Shown: in pieces, positions 10,143 through 26,225 of the stretch | Layout: the number at the start of each line of letters is the position of its first letter | Position numbering within the stretch: position 1 is the stretch's first letter | NCBI GenBank assembly: GCA_028023455.1 | Contig: JAQFVV010012674.1 | Location: 119,001-183,000, forward strand | DNA: 64,000 nucleotides | From: Epiperipatus broadwayi | Taxonomy: Eukaryota > Onychophora > Udeonychophora > Euonychophora > Peripatidae | Direction of reading: 5' to 3' | Translations under genes and position numbers: made by a program | The notes under the pieces: model-generated | What the model saw: only the letters and a program-made list of their open reading frames with translations | Databases searched by the model: none | Told to the model about the DNA's origin: nothing

Positions 10143-12240
10143 TTGGGAGGGTCCCAATATTTCCTATCATCAGATACTCAGGTTCTTTACTCGTGTGATG
10201 AGTCACTAGGTGAAAATGAAAATATAAGAGTGAGTAGTCCAGAATTTATTAGAATAGAAGATAAATCTTCAGATGCAGTGATTACAATGTTAATAAAGAT
10301 GAGTAGGAAATCTAGGAAAGAATCTCAAAACATGAGTTTAAAAATTGATAAAAGTATGGAAGAATCTCAAAAATCTAGAGAAGAATCTCAAAAAGAGATA
10401 TTAAACTTGAATTTAAAAATTGATAAAAGTAATGAAGAATTTCAAGGAAATTTTAGGGAAATAGATGATAATTTTAAGAAGGCTGAGAAAAGATATGAGA
10501 AATTGAGAATCCAATTTTATGGAAACTTTGGAAAGGAATGAAAAATCAATACAGCTTCAGATAGATGAAATTAAATTAGGTGCTCAGAAATCGGAGGAAA
10601 TAATGCAGAACATGAGATAAGACTGTCAGTGTTAATACAATTTGTTAATTACCAGAATGAAAGACCTTACTTTAGAGTCTCATGAGGGTGTGTATGAGTG
10701 TAAGAATCAAATTAAAGGTTTGACTTCTAATTTAGAAGGTCAGATACATGATCAATTTAGAGTCATGCAAGGAGTAGAATGTCGATTAGTACATGTTTGG
10801 GAGGAAGTGGAAGTTTGGAAAAAGAAACTGGATTGAAGAGATGAATTACCTTTACCAGAGTTGGATGATAAAGTTGAGTTAATGAAAAATCAGGTAGAAG
10901 AAAAACTATATAATGAGTTAGAAAATAAATTATAACAGAAGATGTTGCAGTCATTGAATAATGTAAACTGCAGTTAAAATAATTAGAAATCAGCTCAGTT
11001 CATAAAAACAGTAACATCGAATCAAAAATGTGTGAAATAGACATCCAGGTTGAAAATTGTATTAGTCACACAAATCAAGAATTGCAGAATATTAAAAGAC
11101 AACCTAGTCCTAATTTAAGTGAATTTCAAGGGGAATTGCAAGAAAAGTTCATAGAGATTGACAGAATTTATCAGAGGCAAAATAAGAACATACATGAAGT
11201 AAAGGACACTATAAGTATGCCTTTAAAGAGAGGAAGTGCTAATCATGAGATAGTGAAAAGTGTAGATAGGCAGGGCCAGAATGACAAGTTGATTATAGGA
11301 AAATTGATGCAGGATAGTGAACATAGAAGGTCCAAGATAGATGATGATAGCTATTTCAAAAGAAGATCTTTGGAGAAAACTAGAATAAAGGTTGCTGAGT
11401 ATGATGATGGTTCTTACCAGAGTTTGAATTTATATAGGTATTTAAATCAGAAAGAGTTAGGAGCTGGAAAGTCACATGTTCACAAATATCAAAATTTTTA
11501 TAGCATAAAGAAGCAAAACTCTTTAGCTTTGAAATTTTTGCAGATAAAAGTGTTCAGACAGGGTTATTTTGAGAGTCTGCATGAATATCTACAAAGCCTT
11601 GAAAATTTATTTGCTTTGTGAAATGGAAAAGATTGTAATTGATAGCAATTATCAATATTCTGCATCAAAGAATTGGTGGCAGTCCATGTTTGACAAGCAC
11701 CAAATCTTTGGTGAATTTAAATATTTAATCTTAGCAAGTTTCTGGGTGAAGATCACCAATACAACATCAGATATCAGGTGTTGTAAGAAAACTATAACCT
11801 ACATAAGGGTAGTTATACTCAAATCTTTAGGAATCAGAAAGTAAAGCTTAAAACTCTTACAGTGTACCTCATATCAGAGCCTCAGATAGTCATGATTCTC
11901 TGGCATAATTTGCTTAGGCACATAGAACAGGTCCTCATTACTGCATATAGGCATACTATCAAAGATGCAGTTGAAATCATTTACTCAGTGGCAGCAAGTG
12001 ATTAAACACTGGATACCCATGTTAAGATGATTAGAGAATCCAATCCTTCAGTCTCCTGACTATGCCAGAATATAATAGAAGAGAGGGATTCAGAAATGAA
12101 AATAAATACAGATTTAGTCCTCATGAAAATAGAGGTTCTCATATTAGTAGACCCAAATTTAAAAGAAAGTTCATAGATATTAATAAACCATCAAATCATT
12201 CCAACAAAAGATGTCAGTAAGAAAAACAAAGTGGCATTAA
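10143..12240 (+). pseudogene. Degenerate gag-like coiled-coil gene
   Basis: Four or more plus-strand pieces lie in shifted frames: 10143-10541, 10519-10620, 10642-10836 and 11028-11621, then fragments to about 12240. The first 300 codons are rich in Lys, Glu, Ser and Asn with heptad-like spacing, suggesting a long coiled coil. From about 11380 the text resembles the start of a Gypsy-type Gag core (VAEYDDGSYQSL, then ESLHEYLQSLENLF). A further stretch (about 11860-12000) and a basic segment (about 12062-12220) ending KRCQ could be the Gag tail just before a lost zinc knuckle. Stops and frameshifts show it is dead. No pol follows. Function by resemblance only. Confidence 0.45.
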
Positions 12241-13082
12241 ACTATTTCTCACTTTGTATCTCTATTCATAGTGTCCACCCATGAAGGAATGAGAGGTAAC
12301 TACAATGCCAGAAGTTTGATTCCATATTCAAAGAGTGAATAGATCTATGAAGCTAAGTGTGATATAAGCTGGATGCATAATTTTTGTTAATATTGTATAT
12401 TTCTAATTAGACTATATTTTAACCATTGTTGATAGTATTATAATAGAAAAATAAATGGTATAATGTAATCATAACTATTTTTCCCCAATTGTAGGAGAGT
12501 TATGACCAAGTGCTGTTTGCACTTGTTCCAATTGCTTGCTTTAGTTTAACCAGTTTCACATTTATTATTTTTTTTTAAATAAATAAAAAGTTAATGGATA
12601 AGATGTAAACAATATTCTTATTACATGATGTTAACTCAGTCTGTATTAAAGTAAAAGCATTATGTGCCTATTTATTTTTAAATAACTATTTAGAATTGTT
12701 TCAATAAATTAAACTTGCTAGTGGAATAATAGAGTTATAGTCAAAGATGTGCCAGAAAACTTTATTTTTAATAATATGATAATTTAATTTATAAGATAGT
12801 TAAAAATAGTAATATAAGAATTAGTTTGGGATTAATTTTGTACATTTTTAAAATTAAGGGAATAAAAGGTATTTTAAATCTGTTTTAAAATTCATTAAGG
12901 TTACATTGGTTACTAAATAACTTTTAAATATTTAATTTGTCAGTTATAGTTAATTATTTGAAATAGAAAGTAGTTAACAAATTAAAGGTTGTTTACACTT
13001 AGCATGTTGAAACTGCTTGAGGGCATAATTTCTATGCAAATGCACAAAAATATGCTATTTAAGTGGTCACACCACTATATAA
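12241..13082. other. AT-rich interval with a short inverted motif
   Basis: No gene seen. Positions 12980-13040 (containing GGGCATAATTTCTAT) recur in inverse orientation at about 14485-14540, an inner inverted repeat of about 60 bp inside the larger structure. Confidence 0.45.
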
Positions 13083-13450
13083 CATTGGTCCCCAACCTTT
13101 TTGCACTTAAGAGCACATTCTATAATACTGGCCAGGTGGCAGGCACCATTTATTTTTTCAATGTAAATTTATAGTTGGATATTGTTAATAATACACATAA
13201 TGTACAAAAAAATATTTATTTAAAAAATAAAATTTTAATATATAATTAACGTTTATATTTTTACATTGTAAAAGTATAGTATGCCCTACAGTTTGATTAT
13301 AATATAATACAATAATTTATAAGAAATTTTAAAAATTAAATTTATTTGTATCAGATAAATAATTTTTTATCGTGTTGGGATAGCGGCGGGCACACATAAA
13401 ATGGTCTGCGGGTGCAATGGTGCTCACAGGCATAGGGTTGGGGACCCCTG
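13083..13450. mobile_element. hAT-like MITE (about 370 bp)
   Basis: Ends carry perfect 11-bp inverted repeats GGTCCCCAACC (13087-13097) and GGTTGGGGACC (13436-13446), then CTG at the right end. The GGTCCCCAACCTTTTT terminus is typical of many non-autonomous hAT transposons. No ORF. The expected 8-bp target duplication is not clear, so the exact ends are approximate. Confidence 0.7.
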
Positions 13451-13494
13451 TTCTATTCCAATGGTTAAGCATAAAAATAGTTTATTTACTTGTC

Positions 13495-13830
13495 TGAAGT
13501 GCCTATTTATATGCTATAGTACAAAAATAGGACGCTTATTCTGCTACAGAGGATGCCGTTACTTATGGTGAACTCTGTGTTATGCAATTTATATGAATAA
13601 TCCCATTTTAAATTTGGCTACAATTTATATTATCTATGCTACAGCACAGAAAAAGAACATATTATTCTGCTGCAGTTTATATGAACAATTCTGTTATTAA
13701 TATTTTGGTGCAGGTATTTAAGAAGTAGGATGTTTATTTTGGCGCAGTGGCCACTGCTGACAATGGTGAACTTTGTGTTACACAGTTTATATGAATAATC
13801 CCATTTTAAATTTCACTATGGTATTTTATG
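13495..13830. repeat. Direct repeat, about 200-bp unit
   Basis: The segment at 13545-13620 recurs at 13743-13817 (shared TTTATATGAATAATCCCATT), with weaker similarity in between, so about two units of roughly 200 bp. It may be the 3' untranslated part of the gag-like element. Confidence 0.6.
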
Positions 13831-13975
13831 AGGGTGTCTGTAATTGAGACTGTCAAAAGTCTTCAAATTTGCCTGCCCAAGTCATTATTTCCCAAATCCA
13901 ATGATGTAGTATGAGGTAATAAAAAATTGGAAACTTTGCCCTGTTTTTCTAGACAAGGGTGATATTTTATTTAAT

Positions 13976-13996
13976 TGTCAAAAGGGAGGTGTAAGA
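13976..13996 (+). other. Polypurine-tract-like site
   Basis: CAAAAGGGAGGTGTAAGAAT resembles a polypurine tract followed by an LTR start (TGTAAG). A matching LTR left of the gag-like gene was looked for and not found, so this is weak. Confidence 0.2.
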
Positions 13997-14082
13997 ATGA
14001 TTTTTATAAAATCACCCTAAAATTAATGTTTGTGTGAGATAAATCAAGAGACCAATCAAAAATAACAGCTTTATTTTTGGTC

Positions 14083-14335
14083 ATGATGTTGTTTTGAATA
14101 CATTCTTTCTTTTTATTCTTATTAAAATTACAAATTATATTTGCATGACATGATGTTGTTTTGGGAAAATTATTTCTTTTTATTCTGGTTAGAATTAACA
14201 ATTTTATTTGCATCGCCACAATATTGTTTTGGAGAAATTATTTATTTTTCTTCATGTTAAAATTTGATTTGCATCACCACGATATAGTTTTTATTTGTTT
14301 TTATTCTTGTTAAAATTACAAATTTTATTTTAGAA
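14083..14335. repeat. Minisatellite, about 65-70 bp unit, four copies
   Basis: Repeated pattern of GATGTTGTTTTG, then TTTTTATTCTTGTTAAAATT, then TTTGCATCACCAC, in about four diverged units. Confidence 0.65.
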
Positions 14336-14750
14336 AAAAAAAAAAAAAGGTTTATTCAATTTATTTTTTATTTATTTTAGAAAAATTTCATTTATTATGA
14401 TTTTATTGTAAATAAAAAAAAAGCATTATAAAATTGAAGAAAAAAAAGAACAACAGTCCGGTAACATTATAATTCTGTTTGTTTATATAGAAATTATGCC
14501 CTCAAGCGGTTTCAACAGGCTAAGAGAAAACAACCAAACTAAGCTTAAATTGAGACATTGTTTCATTGTTTACTTGGCTGCAACATATGTGTGTGTTCAT
14601 GTGATGCAAAGAAATTGTCTTAATTAATTGAATAATTCTAGTTATACATTATTTAATCTCCTATTTTAAATAAATAAATAAATTGATAAATAATTTCTAA
14701 GGTTAAATTAATAAACTGATAGTATTAATTTAAATCCATTTCAAAAGTGA

Positions 14751-14792
14751 ATTCAAAAAAAAAAAAACCCCCCCCTCTTATAAGGGGACCAA

Positions 14793-14826
<34 letters not shown>
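14751..14826. repeat. Homopolymer cluster: A, C and a long G run
   Basis: An A run, a run of about nine C, then a G run of more than 30 bases at 14792-14825 with one T near its end. C and G runs can pair as a hairpin or the G run can form quadruplexes. Length is prone to assembly error. Confidence 0.85.
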
Positions 14827-15199
14827 GGGGAATCTTAATTAAATAAATTGTAATTATTTCTTTTATGTAATATTATTAACATTTTATTTTAAGAATATTT
14901 TATTAGTTTTGTTACTATATTTAGCCATTTTATCATGTGATTTGATCTATTTCAATAAGTAGATCAGATTGACATCATAGAAAAATTGAATTGTCTTATT
15001 GATTGGATAATTAAAAAAATCGACAGCCTTTTAAAAAAAGGTATAAATATAGTCTACACAGTCAATAAAGGATCTTCTTCATTTGGTTTCTTCTATACAA
15101 AATCAGTTAATGCCGGGTTAACAGTCTTCACTACACTCTACACTACTGGAAGAGGAACGTTGGGACTAAATTTTAATTTTTTGGCATGTAAAAAAAAGT
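14827..15199. other. AT-rich interval, short ORF only
   Basis: Holds a 71-codon plus-strand open frame (14986-15201) without recognisable homology or composition support. Considered non-coding. Confidence 0.4.
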
Positions 15200-17202
15200 A
15201 ATAATTTTCTTATAATTTTTTTTTGTGTTATTATAAAAGAGTTAAGTATAAATATTGTTATTCTGGAGAACAGTAATGCCTGCTGAGTAAATTTTTGGCA
15301 ATCACCACTTTTCGATACTGCCTGCAATTATACTTTCACCACTAGGAAGAAATGCTCCTGAAATTTGTGATTAGTTGAGAAGTCAGCACACTGCTTTAAA
15401 GGCAGTTTCCCGGGTTAGCGGGATCGCTTCCTGGTCAATGCGATAACACATGGGAAATTAGTAAAGCTTATTTTGGAATGATTTTTTATTAAGATACAAG
15501 TAAAAAATAAATTATCCCATTTATTTAAAAAAAGTTATGCAGAACTATTTACCTGCTTATGTTTGCTTAAATGATTCATTATAAGATGAGACAATAAGAT
15601 TTCTAACAAATGTAAAGTTAAATTTAAAAGAAACTATGTATTATAGTAATTTTTATGTTTTACCAATGATATCTAATTATTACTAAAAACCATGGAATTG
15701 ACTTTAAAATGATGTATATGACTTATTTATTAATATCCCTCGTAAATATAGAACTCTGCTTGGGAAAAGAAAGATATGTAACAAAGTATTGGAAAGTATT
15801 GTATTAAGTCTTTGTTTTATGTATTACCGTTAGCAAAAATATTTTATTGACGTTTGTAATACTAATATATTTTCTGCTTAATGAATTGCTTGTTTAATTA
15901 CTTCAAAATCACTTTAAAATGTCTATTTCTCTATATAATAAGTTTAAATACATATGTGAAATGCTTCAAATATCTATTACTAAAATGTTGATATATATAT
16001 ATATAATTTTTAAAAAAGGCAAAAATTATAATGAAGCTTCATTTTCAACTAGATAAATAAATTTATGGTTAGTCAAATGCGAGTTCAAATCAGCTGAAAG
16101 ATAATAATTAAACTACAACATTTTCCTTTCCACTGTCGCGTGACAAATAAGTATAAATATACATATTTGTTTCATTCTTATATATTTATATTACTGCAAA
16201 TATTGAACTGTTAGAAATAAGAAGAGTTTGCGTTTTATTGCTTGGAATGTTTTTTGCCACATGTAAAACACTTTTTTTATTCATTTAAATTATAACACAG
16301 AACTTGCCCGTAAAATTTATATTAAATGTGTTTAACTGTCATCTTAGTGTGAAGAATACATTGGACTAAAGTTTGTTTTTTATTTATTGATAAAAAAGGG
16401 AACAGAAATAAATATTTTCTTTTATATAATATTTTTTTTTTTAGTATGTTGCTACATTTTATGCAATATTGGGTTATATTCTATTGCCAGATATTTATGT
16501 CAAATTTAATATTTAAGGGATTATAAAAGTGTAGATATTCTACACATATTCAAAATGGTGATATTCAATTTGTATTCAATACATGCTATCAAATTAAAGG
16601 GTTTACTTTGCTTATTCGAGTATTAGATACTTTATCTCTCACAATAATAATTTTAAATGTATAATAATTTGACTTCAGTATTTGAAAACCGCCAAACATT
16701 ATTATTATCAGAGGTTATTTATTTTTATTATATTTGCATAAGTGCAATAGTCAGTTTTAGTCATGAATATTTTGTGCTTGAGAATTCTTCTTCTCATAGT
16801 TTGGTTGCATTTTTATTCATGACCACAAATTATTATAAGTTAAAATATTTATTTTTCCCTACTTGTGTGCATAATATCTTAGTGTCAATATTTCATATAA
16901 TAGTCATTATCTTTATTTATATTTCAGTTGGTTGACTTTTAAATTTATTTGTTGGTGCAGACATTACTTATTGTTTATGGAGGTTAAAATTATGGATATA
17001 AGGTTAGTCAACTATTGTGAAGTTTTTATCTTTGTATTGCTAGTTGTAGAATGGCCATGTTAAGTCATGCCTTGCTTTTATAGTTATTATCATTGTGCTG
17101 GATGGAGTGGATAAATCCCCCATCTGTATTGCATTGTCCACGAGTTGATAGTGTTTATGTTTCCAGTGATTGTAATCATATATTTCTAGGTACCTGTTGG
17201 TG
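15200..17202 (-). repeat. Right arm of 13.5-kb inverted repeat
   Basis: Reverse-complement partner of the left arm, ending GTACCTGTT at about 17202. It keeps the empty Penelope insertion site, and it holds an extra ~75-bp GC-richer segment near 15378-15452 that the left arm lacks. Confidence 0.75.
15378..15452. other. GC-richer insert in right inverted-repeat arm
   Basis: A segment with TTTCCCGGGTTAGCGGGATC interrupts the alignment to the left arm, which runs straight from GAAATTTG to AATTAGTAAAGCTT. It is either a small insertion here or a deletion at about 9345-9360. Confidence 0.45.
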
Positions 17203-19480
17203 TTTTCGGTGAATCACTTCATATATTTCCTAATGCACTGAGACAAAATTTTAGGGCATTCTATTTTTCCTAAAATCTAGGTGTTATTTTGAGAGCCAAC
17301 CCACTTTTGATTTATTTATGTTAGTTGCTCTGATGAGTCTTCTTTGGGCCTATCACTCATGAGATTTATCTAAAGCTACATTTTCTACCACAGTAGGTCA
17401 GGTTGTTTGTATTTTTAGTATGAAATGTCAAGACAGTTTGGTTGAAGGATGGAATTTCTTTAGGATTCTCTCAGTTATGTTAGTGCTTTAAAGTGGAAGA
17501 ATGTCTGCATTTTGTGCTATCATTATTTGTAATCATTCACAAAACAACCAACAATATTTTGTAATTATAAATGTTTGAATTTATAAACATATGGCCAGTT
17601 ATTATAATCCACACATGTTATGTATATGCTACAATCAACCAGAACTTTCCAATGGAGATGTATGTCACATAGTTATTATCTAAATTTTTATTTAGATGAT
17701 TTACATTATGTTGGACATTGAATTTATAACTTATATGTGTGTAAATGACTTATGATAAATCACCCATTCATTTATTCATTTAATATTTATTTAATTCATT
17801 CATCTTGTTATTTTTCTACTTTAAATTAGTATTTATTTCAAAAAAACAAAAATGTCATATGAAAATAAAACAGTTGTTGTTCACATTATGGGTAAATAAT
17901 TTCAAGTCATATTAGATTTTTTTACCAAAGCTGGTTATTGAAGATTATCATATAATTTTGAGTTATACAAGAATAATTAGAATAATTATCTGTAACAAAA
18001 TGTTGTTTTTCTTAGTAAAATCCTATGTTTGGCACATAAATTTTAGGTATTTTTTAAAAATAATAAATTGTCTTACGGATAATTTACTTTAACAAAAGTA
18101 TGCTAGAGTTAGCCTTTGCTAATTCACTGTTCTAATCATTTATTAAACAAACTATTGGGGTTTGTTTATTTTATTTGATTTTGCAAAAGCTTTTATAGAT
18201 CTGTATTAAATTTACAAAAAGAAAAGTTAGTAGTCATTATAAGTCAAATAAGTCATCATTGTAACAGTGCTACTTTCTAATAATGGGTATGTGTCAGTTA
18301 ATATAAGTGTGTTAATAAACCAATTAATTGTTGATTTATATATATATATATATTTAGTCTATGATTATTTTTTATTGTTGTCTTGTATTACTTAACATTG
18401 GATTACTTAACATTGGATCACTTAACATTTTGTTGCTTACCATTGAAGATCCCTACCTTGATTAATGAATATACATTAATTACTTTGTTAATTTTAAAAT
18501 GCAATATAATTTATTTACATTGAGATGAAGTATAGTCATGCTTTTAATTCTGATTTCTAAGTGAAATTATTATAACAGATAATATTACATTTTTAGACAC
18601 CAAAATAATATTTAAGGAATTTGTTAACCATGCTAACGTCAAAGACATAACATTTTGTTTTGTGAATGAAAATTGTCCATGCTGTTTACTTTAGACTGCA
18701 CATTCTTCAAATTATTTCTATCTCAAGGTCCATTTCATTTTATTTCATGAAGATTGTTTTGTGAGATTGTGGAGGGACATAAAAAACACCCTTGTCTTTC
18801 TCCCCTCTCGCGTGATATCTTGGGTAAAGGCTGTAATTAATCTAAATTGTAAATTTGTTAATTACCAGATCAAATACTTTAGTAAATATTTTTTTTATTC
18901 TAATAAATATTATTATCTTATCATAGTATGCAGTCATTTCAAAGAAAGTGTTTGTTTCTTATAGTTAGCCATGATATCACTCAATTGACTACTTTTTTAT
19001 TTATTTTCGGTTAACAACTTCATATTTTAGTTTCTATCACAAGAGTTGCAGTAAGGCCTCTGAGAACATATGCTCTTGTGGATATTTTATTAGCTGAAAC
19101 AAGTTTTCAAGACTAATTATTCCTGATGTTATAGAAAAGCATACTTGATAATACTTTGTCTCAGGGAATATTTTATCAGTTATATTGTTGGAACTGATAA
19201 CTTGTAACATCTGCTCAGGTTACTAAATAAAAAATTTCTTTAGAAAGGTTCTAATTTTATTATAAATTTGTGGGATTCAGAGAATGTAATCTGATTGAGG
19301 ACAGATTTTTTTTGTAGTATTTGGCAAAACTTAAATTTTTTTAACAATTTCTGCCAAATTGTTATTGCGCCTTGATTGTTTAGCAGCACTGTCAGTTTTC
19401 CTCCCATCTTATTACTGATTTCTGGATTGTAACTTTTATATATAAAATTTTATTATAACCCTGTTGTGTTTAGCTGAAGT
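17203..19480. other. AT-rich interval, no gene recognised
   Basis: Short open frames only. Contains a TA tract near 18337-18352 and the small repeat listed next. No splice-flanked coding segment could be supported. Confidence 0.5.
18382..18440. repeat. Short tandem repeat, about 15-bp unit
   Basis: Three to four copies of ACTTAACATTGGAT or close variants. Confidence 0.7.
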
Positions 19481-19870
19481 TTCTCTGGTATTTTTTTTAT
19501 TTTTCTTCTCATTTTCCTCTCTCACTAGTAATTTTTACTCAGCCTTTAGTAATTCTTCTCTTTCCCTCTAATATTCTCTGTTTCTTCTCTCTAAGAATTT
19601 TCTTCTTTTTTTTCCTTTTTTCTCTCTCCTCATTTTACTTCTCTCCTCTCCCTCTCTACTCAATCCCACTTTTTCTCTACATATTGATTTTCTTATGGAC
19701 ACAGTTGTTTTTTTCTTTTGTTTCTTTATTTCTTTTATATTTTTTTCTTTTCTCTCTCTCTATCTTTCTTTATCACTACTCTGCTGTTATTTCTATAAGA
19801 TTACAATTGGCACCCTCTTTTCTTTTTCTATTTTCTTCTCTTTCTATTTTCCTTTCTACCCCCTTCCTCA
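19480..19870. other. Polypyrimidine-rich tract
   Basis: About 390 bp made almost entirely of T and C on the plus strand (TTCTC, TTTCTTT, CTCTC blocks). It gives spurious hydrophobic open frames. Could form triplex DNA; no coding signal. Confidence 0.7.
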
Positions 19871-19893
19871 TTGTTGATTATTTAATAAAGGTT

Positions 19894-19895
<2 letters not shown>

Positions 19896-19959
<64 letters not shown>
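19896..19959. repeat. TA microsatellite
   Basis: About 64 bp of pure TA, directly left of the palindromic MITE. Confidence 0.95.
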
Positions 19960-19963
<4 letters not shown>

Positions 19964-20412
19964 CAAAATACAGTAGTACTATATATAAATATATTCTTTT
20001 AGAAGTACTCGACTATACACTTTGTAGTCTTTATCAATTATATAATGTTGAATAATCAAAACGAGACAACCCTTACAAACCCATAGTTCAATTCAAATTT
20101 CCCCATAAGTCTGTTATCTTAACATTTGATGACTGGCGATTCTTGAAACCACTTTTATTTTACGTTTATTATGTAAACATAAAATAAAAGAGGCTATGTT
20201 GATTTCAAGAAATCATCAAATTTTAATGAATCGCCAGTCATCAAATGTTAAGATAACAGAATTGTGGGAAATTTGAATTGAACTATGGGTATTGTTAAGG
20301 GTTGTCTCATTTTGATTATTCAACGTTAAACACTTGATAAAGACTACAAAGTGTATAGTCGAAAGTACTTCTAAAAGAATATAATTTATATAAATTGTAC
20401 TGTATTTTGATA
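19960..20412. mobile_element. Palindromic foldback MITE, 453 bp
   Basis: The two halves are reverse complements nearly throughout. Ends read TATCAAAATACAGTA and TGTATTTTGATA. Further landmarks pair, such as GACTGGCGATTC with GAATCGCCAGTC. The centre is itself a hairpin (TTTTATTTTACG with the inverse about 20 bases on). TA tracts flank both sides, consistent with insertion into TA. No ORF. Confidence 0.85.
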
Positions 20413-20497
20413 TATATATATATATTGATTTGTATATTACATATATTGTGAAACGAATACAGATATCAAACTTTATTTATTACACACACACACACAC

Positions 20498-20576
<79 letters not shown>

Positions 20577-20579
20577 TAT
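20413..20579. repeat. CA and TA microsatellites
   Basis: A CA run (20482-20500) passes into about 79 bp of TA (20501-20579). Confidence 0.95.
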
Positions 20580-21814
<1,235 letters not shown>

Positions 21815-22091
21815 CCAATAGTTCTAAACAAGCCTTATTTGTATATTTGCCAATAACTTGTTTTATTAATTATTAAAAGTGTACCTTTGATGGCTTTTGT
21901 GATGCTTCTTTGCAGAGGCTATTACTGTGTGGTGAAACTGAGCTGAAATCAGACCCATATAGCTATCTGGCTTGATAATCTGTATTTGAAGACATTTATG
22001 TGTCTGAAAATGTCAGACTTTCAAAGTGATAGAAACATGTTTTATAAGTGCTGACTTGATTTAGTGTTTTAGATCTAGTTTCTATAGACTG

Positions 22092-22147
22092 AACCCTTCA
22101 CTGATGTGAGCTGTAAGCTCATAAACAATTGGTCTGAGGTTAGGGTT
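22092..22147 (+). ncRNA. Hammerhead ribozyme remnant A1
   Basis: CUGAUG, then stem II GAGCU / AGCUC with a GUA loop, then AUAAAC where GAAAC is expected, and cleavage triplet GUC at 22132-22134. Stem I pairs UGAGG with CUUCA-side bases and GGGUU with AACCC. Core changes at A9 and G12 make it inactive by expectation. Confidence 0.6.
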
Positions 22148-22507
22148 AAGGATAGACATTTTGAATTCTTTCTCTTATTGGAACTTATAAAAATAAAGCT
22201 TGTTTAGAGCTATTGGTAAGCTTCAACTAATGATTATTTAATTACAAGCTTAAAAGCAAGTTTCAAAATCTATAAACTGTTTTATTAATTATTATAAGTG
22301 TACCCAAGATGGCTTTTGTGATGCTATATTGCAGAGGCTATTACTATATGGTAAAACTGAGCTGATTTCAGACCCATATAGCTACCTGGTTTGCTAAGCT
22401 GGATTTGAAGTCAATTATGTGTCCAAAAATTTCAGAGTTTCAAATTGATAGAAACATGTTTTATAAGTGATGACTTTTGAGTTTAGTATTTAAGATCTAG
22501 TTTTTAT

Positions 22508-22570
22508 AAACCCACTCCTTCACTGAGGTGAGCCATAAGATCAAAAAGAATTAGTCTGGTGGTAAGGTTA
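22508..22570 (+). ncRNA. Hammerhead ribozyme remnant A2
   Basis: Second unit of array A at the same position: CUGAGG core, broken stem II and UAGUC. More decayed than A1 and recognised mainly by alignment to it. Confidence 0.4.
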
Positions 22571-22699
22571 ATGATAAAGATTTTTGAATTCTTTCTTTTA
22601 GTTACAAAAAATAAGCTTGTTTAGAACTATTGGTAAGCTCCATCTAGTGATCATTTAATTGCAAGCTTAAAAGCAAGTTACAAAATTTATAACTTGTTT

Positions 22700-22737
<38 letters not shown>

Positions 22738-22755
22738 AAACAAGTTATAAATATT

Positions 22756-22757
<2 letters not shown>

Positions 22758-22824
<67 letters not shown>

Positions 22825-22826
22825 TT
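22758..22826. repeat. TA then GT microsatellite
   Basis: About 43 bp of TA followed by about 25 bp of GT. Confidence 0.95.
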
Positions 22827-25452
<2,626 letters not shown>

Positions 25453-25512
<60 letters not shown>

Positions 25513-25513
25513 T
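25453..25513. repeat. ATT microsatellite
   Basis: About 20 uninterrupted ATT units. Confidence 0.97.
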
Positions 25514-26225
25514 GCTTATGACCAAATTTTTGTGCTGTAATATTAAAATTGAGCTTTTCTCCCCAATGTAATGTTAGTCACCTTATTTCAGAACCATAAA
25601 CCAAAGCATTAAAAGCAATCTTATGTAATCTTTTGATAAATGATTGGCATCTTAATACTGCACCCACAAAAGATGTGTGTAAATGTATATATACCATTTT
25701 GTTAATAAAAGATCATATGAGAAATAATACCATGAATGTTAATATGTAATTATCTACCTCTTAGTAGACTGCTCATTCATGCACACATTAATGTATATAA
25801 TTAGGTATATTAAACTATTTTTTATTGTCTAAACTTATTTGAGTCACTCAAATTTCTTTTTCTCCATTTCCACACATACAACAATGTTTATGCATATTCT
25901 AGTAAATGTAAAATAGGTCTTATTGTCTTCTCCGCTTTGCTAGTGGCCGGATTTAGAATAAATTATTGTGGGCTATCATTATATGTTATTCATTAGGGGT
26001 TTAATCCAGGGCTTGGGAAATGGGTTCAAATTCAGGTTGGTCCATGCCTTAAATCTAAGGCTTGACTGGGTTTGCAGTACATTTTGTGACTTCCACTTCA
26101 TGATAGATGGATCAACATGTTTTAACTGGTAAAATATATTTTAATCATATATTTAATTTCCTCTATTTGATTCATTCAACATGACATATAGAATTAACAT
26201 AACATCTTGACAAGGTTCAATTTTA
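25514..26225. other. Interval without recognised gene
   Basis: No supportable feature. A GGGTTCAAATTC at about 26021 resembles a tRNA B box but has no matching A box or cloverleaf. Confidence 0.35.

Larger units (their letters stand above)
3668..17202. mobile_element. 13.5-kb long inverted repeat element
   Basis: Sequence at 3668-4881 plus 8822-9525 is the diverged reverse complement of 15200-17202. Clear anchors are 3690-3830 with 17040-17180, 4570-4690 with 16200-16330, and 9010-9120 with 15690-15830. Without the nested Penelope pair the arms are about 1.95 kb and the centre about 5.7 kb. The centre holds a broken gag-like gene and a hAT MITE. It could be a foldback transposon or an inverted duplication of a larger element. 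No transposase is visible. Confidence 0.7.

Noticed and set aside
14986-15201. 71-codon plus-strand open frame between repeats
   Set aside because: No homology recognised, no splice or promoter context, length expected by chance in a long AT-rich sequence.
17330-17340. CTGATGAGTCT, a hammerhead-like core
   Set aside because: No GAAA, stem II partner or NUH site at a suitable distance; chance match.
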